In this document: in pieces, positions 48,090-55,301 of the stretch | How positions within the stretch are numbered: position 1 is the stretch's first letter | Layout of the letters: each line of letters begins with the position of its first letter | NCBI GenBank assembly: GCA_050015495.1 | Contig: JBEKBH010000008.1 | Location: forward strand, 62,001 to 126,000 | Direction of reading: 5' to 3' | DNA from: Palsa-1439 sp050015495 | GTDB lineage: Bacteria; Verrucomicrobiota; Verrucomicrobiia; Palsa-1439 | Length of the DNA stretch: 64,000 bases | Made by a program: the position numbers and the translations under genes | The notes under the pieces: model-generated | The model's input: only the letters and a program-made list of their open reading frames with translations | What the model was told of the DNA's origin: nothing | Database searches by the model: none

Positions 48090-48605
48090 ATGGAACGGCT
48101 CATGAATGAGATAGCAGTTTCAGTTTCGAGACTTCCCGACACGCTACGATTGCGTCTTCCCGTCTTTGGGGTCAACGGGCAGTTGATTCTCCTGTGCGGC
48201 TTGTGCGCCGTGTCTCTCCTCCTCCTCGCTGTACCAGCGGGACGCAATGGCGATCAACTGCCCGTCCAAGCTTCCGCCCAGGCTCCCACGCGCGTCGTGC
48301 GGGTGCTCGTCGCCCCGACCGGGGGCGGATCGCCATACTCGGCGTCGGAGATGGCCCGGGAGGCGGCGGCCCGCAGCGCGATATTGCGACCGGCAACGGA
48401 CGCGGCGCGGGATCGGAATCGGTTCGAGCCGGAAACGGCGGTGGACGACCGAAGGCAGGTGGCGGTGGTGTGCGAGGCGGCGCATCGGGGCTTTGACGGT
48501 CCGATGTGGAGATTTCTCCTGAACGAGCCTGTGCAGCCCGATATCGATCTCTCGCGGAACAAGACGTACTACGGGGTCAAGGTGAGTCTCCCGTTTGGGG
48601 GGTGA
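48090..48605 (+). CDS. Single-span membrane protein of unknown function
   Basis: From the ATG at 48090 the product is about 171 residues: a short cytoplasmic head, one hydrophobic helix ('GQLILLCGLCAVSLLLLAVP') and an exported, Arg/Ala-rich domain ending 'KTYYGVKVSLPFGG'. ATG at 48102 and an upstream TTG are alternatives. No family recognised. It is divergent from ilvH. Confidence 0.5.
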   Translation: MERLMNEIAVSVSRLPDTLRLRLPVFGVNGQLILLCGLCAVSLLLLAVPAGRNGDQLPVQASAQAPTRVVRVLVAPTGGGSPYSASEMAREAAARSAILRPATDAARDRNRFEPETAVDDRRQVAVVCEAAHRGFDGPMWRFLLNEPVQPDIDLSRNKTYYGVKVSLPFGG

Positions 48606-48623
48606 GACCCGACAAATCAGGTC

Positions 48624-48652
48624 TTGTTAATGGCGCCGGCGGCCCGTATCTT
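48624..48652 (+). promoter_or_regulatory. Sigma70-like promoter abutting the DEAD-box helicase start
   Basis: TTGTTA, 17-base spacer, TATCTT, with only 5 bases (AGGGG) before the ATG. The transcript would begin at or within the start codon. Confidence 0.45.
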
Positions 48653-48657
48653 AGGGG

Positions 48658-49881
48658 ATGCCTTTCAAATTACTTGGACTTTCCGAGGAGGTGCTGCGCG
48701 GCGTGCAGGCAGCGGGATATACCGAGCCGACGCCGATCCAACTGCGGGCGATCCCACTCATTTTGGCCGGTAAAGACGTCATCGGCTCGGCGCAAACCGG
48801 CACGGGCAAGACCGCGGCGTTTGCGCTGCCGATTCTCACCCTCATGAAGACACACGGCAAATGCCGTTGCCTGGTGTTGGGACCGACCCGTGAACTCGCG
48901 GCGCAGGTCGAGACCGCGTTCCGCGACTACGGGCGATTCACCGATTTGAAGACCGTGGTCGTGTTCGGCGGAGTCGGTTACGGCGACCAAAAGGACGGAT
49001 TACGACGCGGCGTGGACACGATCGTCGCGACGCCGGGTCGGTTGCTGGATTTGATGGGGCAGGGGTTGGTGAACTTGCAGGACGTGAACCTGCTCGTGCT
49101 CGATGAAGTGGATCGGATGCTGGACATGGGATTCCTGCCCGACGTGCGGCGGATCGTCGAGCGCTGTCCGAAGAACCGCCAGACGCTGCTGTTTTCGGCG
49201 ACGATCCCGCCCGAGATCGAACGGCTGGCGGGATGGGTATTGCGAAACCCGGAGAAGGTCGAGATCGGCATCAGCCGTTCGCCCGCCGAGACGGTGACGC
49301 ACGCGTGTTACCCGGTGGCTACGAGCCAGAAGTTCCAGTTGCTGGCGGCGTTGCTGCAACGGACCAATTTCGACAGCGTGCTGATCTTCTCGCGCACCAA
49401 ACACGGCGCGGACAAGATTGCGACCCGGTTACGGGCCGAGCGGCACTCAGTGGTGGCGTTGCACTCGAATCGCACGCAACGGGAGCGGGTCGAGGCGCTG
49501 GAAGGATTCAAGTCGGGCAAGTACGAAGTCATGGTCGCGACGGACATCGCGGCGCGCGGGCTGGATGTGGAGGGCGTCACGCATGTGGTCAATTACGACG
49601 TGCCGCAGCATCCCGAGGATTACGTGCATCGGATTGGGCGGACGGGCCGGGCGCAGAAGGTGGGCGACGCGTTCACGCTGGTGACGATTGAAGAACTGGA
49701 GTATCTGCGGGCCATCGAGCGGTTCATCGGCCAGAAGATTCCACAGCTCAAGCTGGAGAATTTCAATTACGTCCTGACCCCGCTGTTCGAGGAGAAACAA
49801 ATTTCCGGCGACCGCCGCAGCGTCCGCGCCGTCCGCACGATGAAAGGGTATTCGTTCAGTCCGAGCCGAAGAAGAAGGTAG
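48658..49881 (+). CDS. DEAD-box ATP-dependent RNA helicase (RhlE-like)
   Basis: The 407-residue protein has the full motif set: Q motif 'YTEPTPIQLRAIP', I 'SAQTGTGKTAAFALP', Ia 'PTRELAAQVE', II 'VLDEVD' (DEVD instead of DEAD), III 'SAT', V 'ATDIAARGLDVE' and VI 'HRIGRTGRAQ'. The C-terminal tail after the helicase core is short and ends in Arg-rich 'SPSRRRR'. Such enzymes remodel RNA during ribosome assembly and mRNA decay. The assignment to the RhlE branch is by overall similarity. Confidence 0.92.
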   Translation: MPFKLLGLSEEVLRGVQAAGYTEPTPIQLRAIPLILAGKDVIGSAQTGTGKTAAFALPILTLMKTHGKCRCLVLGPTRELAAQVETAFRDYGRFTDLKTVVVFGGVGYGDQKDGLRRGVDTIVATPGRLLDLMGQGLVNLQDVNLLVLDEVDRMLDMGFLPDVRRIVERCPKNRQTLLFSATIPPEIERLAGWVLRNPEKVEIGISRSPAETVTHACYPVATSQKFQLLAALLQRTNFDSVLIFSRTKHGADKIATRLRAERHSVVALHSNRTQRERVEALEGFKSGKYEVMVATDIAARGLDVEGVTHVVNYDVPQHPEDYVHRIGRTGRAQKVGDAFTLVTIEELEYLRAIERFIGQKIPQLKLENFNYVLTPLFEEKQISGDRRSVRAVRTMKGYSFSPSRRRR

Positions 49882-49937
49882 GAGCGTCGCACGACGTTAG
49901 GTGTGTGAAACAAGGCCACGACGGAGCGTGGCCCTCC
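49878..49937. repeat. REP-like hairpin plus GGCCACG palindromic repeat, copy 3
   Basis: GTAG overlapping the helicase stop codon is followed by a GCGTCG / CGACGT imperfect hairpin. At 49914-49937 lies an exact inverted copy of the 24-base repeat at 25961-25984. It fills the space between two convergent genes and may serve in place of terminators. Confidence 0.7.
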
Positions 49938-49966
49938 ATAACGGCAGGTCGCGCCGCCGCGAGCGA

Positions 49967-51058
49967 CTACCACAACTCGTTCGGGCCGGAGGGGACTTTG
50001 ATGGCGGGGGCGGGTTGAGCGGCAAGACCGCGCGGATGCGGCAGGTAATGCGGGAGCAGATTGCCGTCGGCATCGACGAATTGGGCGCGCCAGGCGCGAT
50101 ACGCGGCGAGGATGCTGTCGAACTCGGCGCGGGTGCTGAGGCGGACGACGCGTTTGTGGAATTCCTTGGCTGGACCGAACCCGTGCGAGTACTGGAGCGC
50201 GACCTTGCGGAACATGCGGCATCCCATCGCATCGCCGAAGACTTCGACCATCAAATCGAGATGCCGTTTCATTACGGCGATGCGTTCGTCGAAGGCGGGT
50301 TCGGCGGGCAGTTCGCCGGTGGCGAGGTAGTGGGCGGTGTGCCGGAAAATCCACGGGTTATAGAACGCGCCGCGCCCGATGCTGATCGCGGCGCAGCCGG
50401 TGTGATCGAACATCATCTTCGCGGTCTGCGGGGTGGTGATGTCGCCGTTGCCGATGACCGGCACGCGTCGAACGGCCTCGACGACGGAGCGGATGCCGGC
50501 GAGATTCACCGAGCCGCTGAACCCCTGTTCCCGGGTGCGCCCGTGGACGGCGATGGCGGCGACACCGGCGTCTTCGAGGGCGCGGGCGAGGTCGGGCGCG
50601 GTGAGGTTTTCATCGTCCCAACCGAGCCGCATCTTGGCAGTGACGGGAATTTTCACGGCGGCGACCATCGTGCCGACCAGCCGGGCCGCTTTGGCGTGAT
50701 CGGCCATCATGGAGGAGCCGCCACCGTTCTTGCAGATTTTGCGGACGGGACAACCCATATTGATGTCCACCGAACTCACGCCGAGCGATTCGAGCAGCGC
50801 GGCGGCGTCGCGCATCTCTTCGGGCACGGTGCCAAACAACTGGACAGCGAGCGGATGATCCTCGGGTCGGGTTTGAATGAGTTGGAGCGCTTTGCGATTC
50901 TTCTCGGTCAGCGAGCGGGCGTTGACGAGATCGGTGGTGCAGAGGCCGACTCCGCCGATTTCGCGGATGATGAGACGGAAGGGGAGATTGGTGTAACCCG
51001 CGAGCGGCGACAGGAACAGATTGGAGTCGAGCAACAGTTGGCCAAGGGCGAACGGCAT
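49967..51058 (-). CDS. dus: tRNA-dihydrouridine synthase
   Basis: The 363-residue FMN enzyme has 'LSPLAGYTNLPFRLI', 'DINMGCPVRKICKNGGGSSMM' with the catalytic Cys, 'VTAKMRLGWDD', 'VHGRTREQGFSG', 'VIGNGDITT' and 'SIGRGAFYNPWIF'. It reduces uridine to dihydrouridine in tRNA D loops. The overall pattern is DusB-like; the exact target positions are not certain. The C-terminal ~40 residues are proline-rich ('PHYLPHPRGLAAQPAPAIK'). Confidence 0.92.
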   Translation of the reverse strand: MPFALGQLLLDSNLFLSPLAGYTNLPFRLIIREIGGVGLCTTDLVNARSLTEKNRKALQLIQTRPEDHPLAVQLFGTVPEEMRDAAALLESLGVSSVDINMGCPVRKICKNGGGSSMMADHAKAARLVGTMVAAVKIPVTAKMRLGWDDENLTAPDLARALEDAGVAAIAVHGRTREQGFSGSVNLAGIRSVVEAVRRVPVIGNGDITTPQTAKMMFDHTGCAAISIGRGAFYNPWIFRHTAHYLATGELPAEPAFDERIAVMKRHLDLMVEVFGDAMGCRMFRKVALQYSHGFGPAKEFHKRVVRLSTRAEFDSILAAYRAWRAQFVDADGNLLPHYLPHPRGLAAQPAPAIKVPSGPNELW

Positions 51059-51453
51059 GGGTCAATGAATAGGGCATATCGGGGCGGTTTGCAACACGGT
51101 GGCGGGTGGCCAGTGCTGCGACACGCTTGATTTGATGGGTGCGGCAGGGGTGAAGCGAGCCCTCACCCTGACCCTCTCCCTTGAAACGGGAGAGGGGAAC
51201 GCACTTTCGTCTCCTCTCCCCTCCGGGGGAGAGGATTAAGGTGAGGGGCAGCACGTCAAATGAACGGTCACAGAACACTAGAAAAAGATATGTCGCTTTT
51301 TTCGACGAGATGTGGGAGGGTAAGCATTGTTTGATGACGAGGAGGCATGTGTTGACCGACTGCGGCGCGAGTGCGCGTGGTTCGCGGTATGCTCCCGGTA
51401 ATCGGCTGGATCGCAGATTCACCTCGTAATTTGGGCCAAGTGGCTGGTTTGAT
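51059..51453. other. 395-bp intergenic region
   Basis: It holds the palindromic element at 51158-51250 and no convincing gene. It separates divergent genes, so promoters for both dus and the methyltransferase should lie here, but I see no clear consensus pair. Confidence 0.5.
51158..51250. repeat. Palindromic element with CCCTCACC / GGTGAGGG ends
   Basis: Terminal inverted sequences (CCCTCACCCTGA and TTAAGGTGAGGG) enclose two perfect 9-bp hairpins: CCCTCTCCC / GGGAGAGGG (51172-51196) and CCTCTCCCC / GGGGAGAGG (51213-51234). The same ends and arms occur in the elements at 27961-28040 and 33872-34013. Confidence 0.75.
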
Positions 51454-52050
51454 ATGCCATTAGAAGCTGTTACATCGTTCGTGACATTCGGAAGCGAGTT
51501 GCTGAACAACCCGCGGCCGATCGGGTCGGCTGTGCCCAGTTCACCCTTTTTGGCGCGGCGCATGGCGAGCTACCTGCCGCGGGCGCCCCGGGGATACGTG
51601 ATCGAGTTGGGCGCGGGGACGGGGGCGATTACGGCGGCCCTGGTGAAGCGTGGAATCCCGGCCGAACAGATTGTTTCCATCGAGCGCTCGGAGACCATGG
51701 TGCGGTTGTTGAAGCGGCGGTTTCCGTCCCTGAAAATTGCCCTGGGCGACGCGTGCGAGCTTCGCGCGCTTCTGCGGACGTTCCTTGGGAAGGACGACAT
51801 TGGGGTGAGCCACGTCGTTTCCAGTCTGCCGCTGCGGTCACTGCCCGAGAATGTGGTGGCAAGTATCATCCGCGAGGTGCACGCCATACTGCCGAAGGAA
51901 GGCAAACTGATCCAGTACACCTACAACCTCAGCAAGACCTCGCATCCGTGCCTGTCCGGTTTCAAGCGCATCCGCACCGCCGTTGTCTGGGCCAACGTGC
52001 CCCCTGCGCGCGTGGACGTGTTTCAGAAGAACGGGAAGTCTTCCGCGTAG
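51454..52050 (+). CDS. SAM-dependent methyltransferase (phospholipid N-methyltransferase-like)
   Basis: The 198-residue protein has a Rossmann SAM site 'VIELGAGTGAITAALV' (residues about 49-64) preceded by 'IGSAVPSSPFLARRMASYLP', a lead-in typical of the PmtA-like phosphatidylethanolamine N-methyltransferase group and of rRNA adenine-methylase relatives, and followed by 'VVSSLPLRSLP'. It is probably cytoplasmic or membrane-peripheral, acting on a phospholipid head group. The substrate is inferred from similarity only. Confidence 0.75.
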   Translation: MPLEAVTSFVTFGSELLNNPRPIGSAVPSSPFLARRMASYLPRAPRGYVIELGAGTGAITAALVKRGIPAEQIVSIERSETMVRLLKRRFPSLKIALGDACELRALLRTFLGKDDIGVSHVVSSLPLRSLPENVVASIIREVHAILPKEGKLIQYTYNLSKTSHPCLSGFKRIRTAVVWANVPPARVDVFQKNGKSSA

Positions 52051-52223
52051 CTCCGGCGGGGAACGCATCCAACCAGCAGTCCGTCCACAGACCCGCAATC
52101 GAATCCTGACCTACGCCAGAATCGCCTTCCTGACCTGCGTGCCGCGCGAAAAATAGTGGCGGTGCGGGCCGAATCACGGTAAAGATACGGGTAACGGCAC
52201 AACGATTGAACGCAGGGGGCACC

Positions 52224-53519
52224 ATGAGCGAGCAGGCGAAACTGGAAGTCGGCGGCAAGGTTTACCAATTGCCCGTCGTCGTCGGAACGGAGAACGAGCG
52301 GGCGATTGACATCTCGAAATTGCGGGATGAGTCCGGCCTCATCACGCTCGATGATGGATACTCGAACACCGGCTCGTGCAGCAGCGCGATCACGTTCATC
52401 GACGGCGAGAAGGGGATTTTGCGGTACCGCGGCATTCCGATCGAGGAATTGGCCGAACGATCCACGTTCATCGAGACCGCGTATTTGTTGATCTACGGCC
52501 GTCTGCCGGTCAGCCAGGAACTGCGCCGGTTCTCGGAATTGCTGACGCAAAACGAAATGTTGCACGAGGACATGAAGTTTCACTTCGAAGGGTTCCCCTC
52601 CAACGCGCATCCGATGGCGATCCTGTCATCGATGATCAACGCCGCCGGCTGTTTCCATCCGCGCCTGATGGAAGGATATCGACCCGACATATTCGAACGT
52701 CAATCGGCGCGGCTGATCTCGAAGGTGCGGACCATCGCGGCGTTTTCGTACCGCAAATCGCGCGGCCTGCCGATCATCTATCCCAAGCCGGTCTACAAGT
52801 ACACGGCCAACTTCCTGCACATGATGTTCTCCGAGCCGTACCAGGACTACGATTTGAAGCCGGAAGTCGTGCGCGCTCTCGACCTGATTTTCCTGTTGCA
52901 TGCCGACCACGAGCAGAATTGTTCGACGTCGACCGTCCGGATGATCGCCTCGAGCCGTGCGAATTTGTTCGCCTGCGCCGCCGGCGGCGTGTGCGCGCTG
53001 TGGGGGCCGCTGCATGGCGGCGCCAACCAGGCGGTGATCGAAATGCTCGAGCAGATCCACCGGGACGGCGACGATGGCTCGAGGTTCATCACCGCCGCGA
53101 AGGACAAGAAGAGCGGCAAACGACTGATGGGGTTTGGCCACCGGGTGTACAAGAATTACGACCCGCGCGCCAAGATCATCAAGGAGCAGTGCGACCGGAT
53201 CCTGCAGTTGCTGCGGATTGACGATCCGTTGCTGGCCATCGCGAAGAAACTGGAAGAGGCGGCGATGCACGACGAGTATTTCATCGAGCGCAAGCTCTAT
53301 CCCAACGTGGACTTCTACAGCGGGATCATCATGCGGGCCATCGGCATCCCCATGGAGATGTTCACGGTGATTTTCGCCATCGGTCGGATGCCGGGTTGGA
53401 TTGCGAACTACAAGGAAATCATGGACGAACCCAGCAGCCGCATCTACCGTCCCCGCCAGGTCTACGTCGGCCCGCGCGAGCAACATTACGTGCCCATCGA
53501 GAAGCGGAACAAGCAGTAG
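52224..53519 (+). CDS. gltA: Citrate synthase (type II)
   Basis: The 431-residue protein is GltA: 'ITFIDGEKGILRYRGIPIEELAE', 'HADHEQNCSTSTVRM' with the oxaloacetate-binding His, 'GPLHGGANQAVIEML' with the catalytic His and 'GFGHRVYKNYDPRA' with the citrate-binding region, plus the catalytic Asp in 'NVDFYSG'. It condenses acetyl-CoA and oxaloacetate at the entry of the TCA cycle. The start ATG follows AGGGGG; an upstream TTG in frame is not needed. It is monocistronic. Confidence 0.96.
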   Translation: MSEQAKLEVGGKVYQLPVVVGTENERAIDISKLRDESGLITLDDGYSNTGSCSSAITFIDGEKGILRYRGIPIEELAERSTFIETAYLLIYGRLPVSQELRRFSELLTQNEMLHEDMKFHFEGFPSNAHPMAILSSMINAAGCFHPRLMEGYRPDIFERQSARLISKVRTIAAFSYRKSRGLPIIYPKPVYKYTANFLHMMFSEPYQDYDLKPEVVRALDLIFLLHADHEQNCSTSTVRMIASSRANLFACAAGGVCALWGPLHGGANQAVIEMLEQIHRDGDDGSRFITAAKDKKSGKRLMGFGHRVYKNYDPRAKIIKEQCDRILQLLRIDDPLLAIAKKLEEAAMHDEYFIERKLYPNVDFYSGIIMRAIGIPMEMFTVIFAIGRMPGWIANYKEIMDEPSSRIYRPRQVYVGPREQHYVPIEKRNKQ

Positions 53520-53681
53520 GGGGCTACTGTCACAGGAAACGACACCTGCTCAACGCTCGCTGTCGCTGTTGGATACCCAAGCATGGATGCCTCCCCATGC
53601 CACAAAAACACTCGACTTTCCACGGCTGTTTTGCTACTTTTTTTCACGCAGGTTTGGCAACCTTGGAGAGGAGTCTCGGGC

Positions 53682-54035
53682 ATGGACGAAAGCAATCGGG
53701 TCATGATATTGGCGAAACCAGTTCGCATTATTGGAATTGTTCTGTTGGGACTGGCTGGCGTGATGGTGGCGAGGCATGTGTTTGCCGCTCCACCACAACA
53801 ACCCGTCTCACTTGTCTTCAGCCAACCAATCACAAACGGGGTTGTTTATTTAACGGCGATCAACGTCCCTACGGGGGTGTTCACGATGATTCTGCAAATG
53901 AGCACCACCATGACAAATCCCGATTGGACAGATGTAGCAACAAATCCTGTCGACGCAGGATTCATTATCTTCGACGCAATAACAGTCACGAATGCCAGTG
54001 CATTTTTTCGGGCACGGGGCGAATATGGAGAATGA
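53682..54035 (+). CDS. Small secreted protein with 'STT-NPDW' motif
   Basis: The 117-residue product starts at the ATG behind GGAGAGGAG and has a signal-anchor or signal peptide ('IIGIVLLGLAGVMVARHVFA'). The mature part reads 'TMILQMSTTMTNPDWTDVATNP' in part and ends 'TNASAFFRARGE'. This is a short version of the beta-sandwich module ('LQxSTNLxNWTxVxTN ... FYRA') at the C-terminus of many Verrucomicrobia secreted proteins. It is a paralogue of the next gene, 25 bases away. Confidence 0.6.
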   Translation: MDESNRVMILAKPVRIIGIVLLGLAGVMVARHVFAAPPQQPVSLVFSQPITNGVVYLTAINVPTGVFTMILQMSTTMTNPDWTDVATNPVDAGFIIFDAITVTNASAFFRARGEYGE

Positions 54036-54060
54036 TTGATTCGAGTTCTGTCGTGAAATT

Positions 54061-54384
54061 ATGAAGACGACGTTGAGGCACGTGTTCAGCAAAATCAAAG
54101 TGTGGATGTTTTTGGCGGTTGTACTGGCTGGCGTGATGGTGGCGAGATACGTGTTTGCAGACGCCAGCACTTCTCCACCCCCCATAACCTGCTATCTTTC
54201 TGGCGGGCAGTTCGTCGTGGTCGTGGGTCCTGCTCCAGCCTTGCGGCAAATCATTTTTCAATCGTCAACGGACCTCGTCAATTGGGTCAATTTTGGGACC
54301 AATACGGTCCCGTTCAGTGGATACGTTACAAACTCAATCGCCGCAGCGGGTGCAGTCTGTTTTGTTCAGGCGGTCGTTGAATAA
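54061..54384 (+). CDS. Small secreted protein with 'SSTDLVNW' motif
   Basis: The 107-residue product has a signal peptide with the same 'LAGVMVARYVFA' ending as its neighbour and a mature part with 'IIFQSSTDLVNWVNFGTNTV' and 'CFVQAVVE'. It is a stand-alone copy of the module described for the previous gene. Tandem duplication is evident from the shared signal sequence. The function is unknown. Confidence 0.6.
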   Translation: MKTTLRHVFSKIKVWMFLAVVLAGVMVARYVFADASTSPPPITCYLSGGQFVVVVGPAPALRQIIFQSSTDLVNWVNFGTNTVPFSGYVTNSIAAAGAVCFVQAVVE

Positions 54385-54706
54385 AGCAGTGCTGTTTTGA
54401 CCCCCCCCCGCAAAGCCGAATTCCTGTCCGTTCCCGCAGTTGGTCGGCTGTCGTGAAGCGTGTGGCTGATGTGTATTGAGACCGGGGGAAGCCAAGTCGG
54501 TTCTTACCCCGGCCGGTTAAGCCTGACTGAGGTGTCTCCGAACGTCACCCGGGAAATTGAGTATTAAACCTCTGATGGAACCGCGAGGAAAGCACAAGCA
54601 GGTCAAGCTCCCGCGCGCGGTGAGCGCGGTGGCTGGGTGCTGGTGTAGCCGCGCCTCTGTGAGGCGCGCTTTCCAACACGGCTCATAGAGCCGTGGCTGC
54701 AACCGC
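54385..54706. other. 322-bp intergenic region with a REP pair
   Basis: No gene is seen. It begins near a C9-10 run (about 54402) and ends with two inverted REP hairpins (54645-54704). Confidence 0.5.
54645..54704. repeat. Inverted pair of REP hairpins (BIME)
   Basis: GTAG followed by CGCGCCTC-TGT-GAGGCGCG (54650-54668, perfect 8-bp stem), then CACGGCTC-ATA-GAGCCGTG (54677-54695, perfect 8-bp stem) followed by GCTGCAAC, a degenerate inverted foot. It lies at the 3' end of the minus-strand gene at 54707. Confidence 0.7.
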
Positions 54707-55192
54707 CTAATCCACCCGCAGGAGGATCTGCAACTGGGATGACACGACATCCATCGCGTACTGGATCTCGGGCGTGCGGATGCCTTCCGCGTCTCGCAAC
54801 GGGGTGGTGACCATGACGATCCGGGCGCGCGCTCGTTTGTCGCGGGAGACGTATTCCAGGTCGCGGATGATTTCACGGTATAACGCGTCGGCCTCGGCAG
54901 AGGTCTGATCGGTCTGCTGGATAACGTCGGCGAGATGCGCGCGCAATTTTACCTTCTCCTCCGGAGCAGCCTTCGGGTAGTCGCGGCGGATCTGATCGGA
55001 GATCAGATCAAACTTTGCCTCGAGCCTGTCGAGCTTCGCCAGGTCCTTTTTCCACGCGCCGATGTTCTGGACGCAACGCGACGCGGCATCACGATTGATA
55101 TCCGCCTGGTCGACGACACACCTCGAACAGGAGCAGAGGAGCAAGACCAGTGCGGACAAAATTGTCTGACAAAGCAGTCGAATCGGAATCAT
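54707..55192 (-). CDS. Probable lipoprotein, helical
   Basis: The 161-residue protein begins with a hydrophobic signal ('LLCQTILSALVLLLCSC') whose 'LLLC' or 'LCSC' may serve as a lipobox. The rest is charged and helical ('DLAKLDRLEAKFDLISDQI', 'EEKVKLRAHLADVIQQTDQ'). The ATG at 55192 has an AGGAAA upstream; an ATG at 55216 is in frame. No family recognised. It is divergent from the DUF748 gene. Confidence 0.55.
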   Translation of the reverse strand: MIPIRLLCQTILSALVLLLCSCSRCVVDQADINRDAASRCVQNIGAWKKDLAKLDRLEAKFDLISDQIRRDYPKAAPEEKVKLRAHLADVIQQTDQTSAEADALYREIIRDLEYVSRDKRARARIVMVTTPLRDAEGIRTPEIQYAMDVVSSQLQILLRVD

Positions 55193-55301
55193 CGGCGTTA
55201 TTTCCTCGTGATGCACGCGTGGGTTTTAGCAATTCCTTTGCCATTTTTGCGCTGACTTCGGCGCATGGATGGGCTATGGTGGGTTAAGGCTATTCAGGCT
55301 C

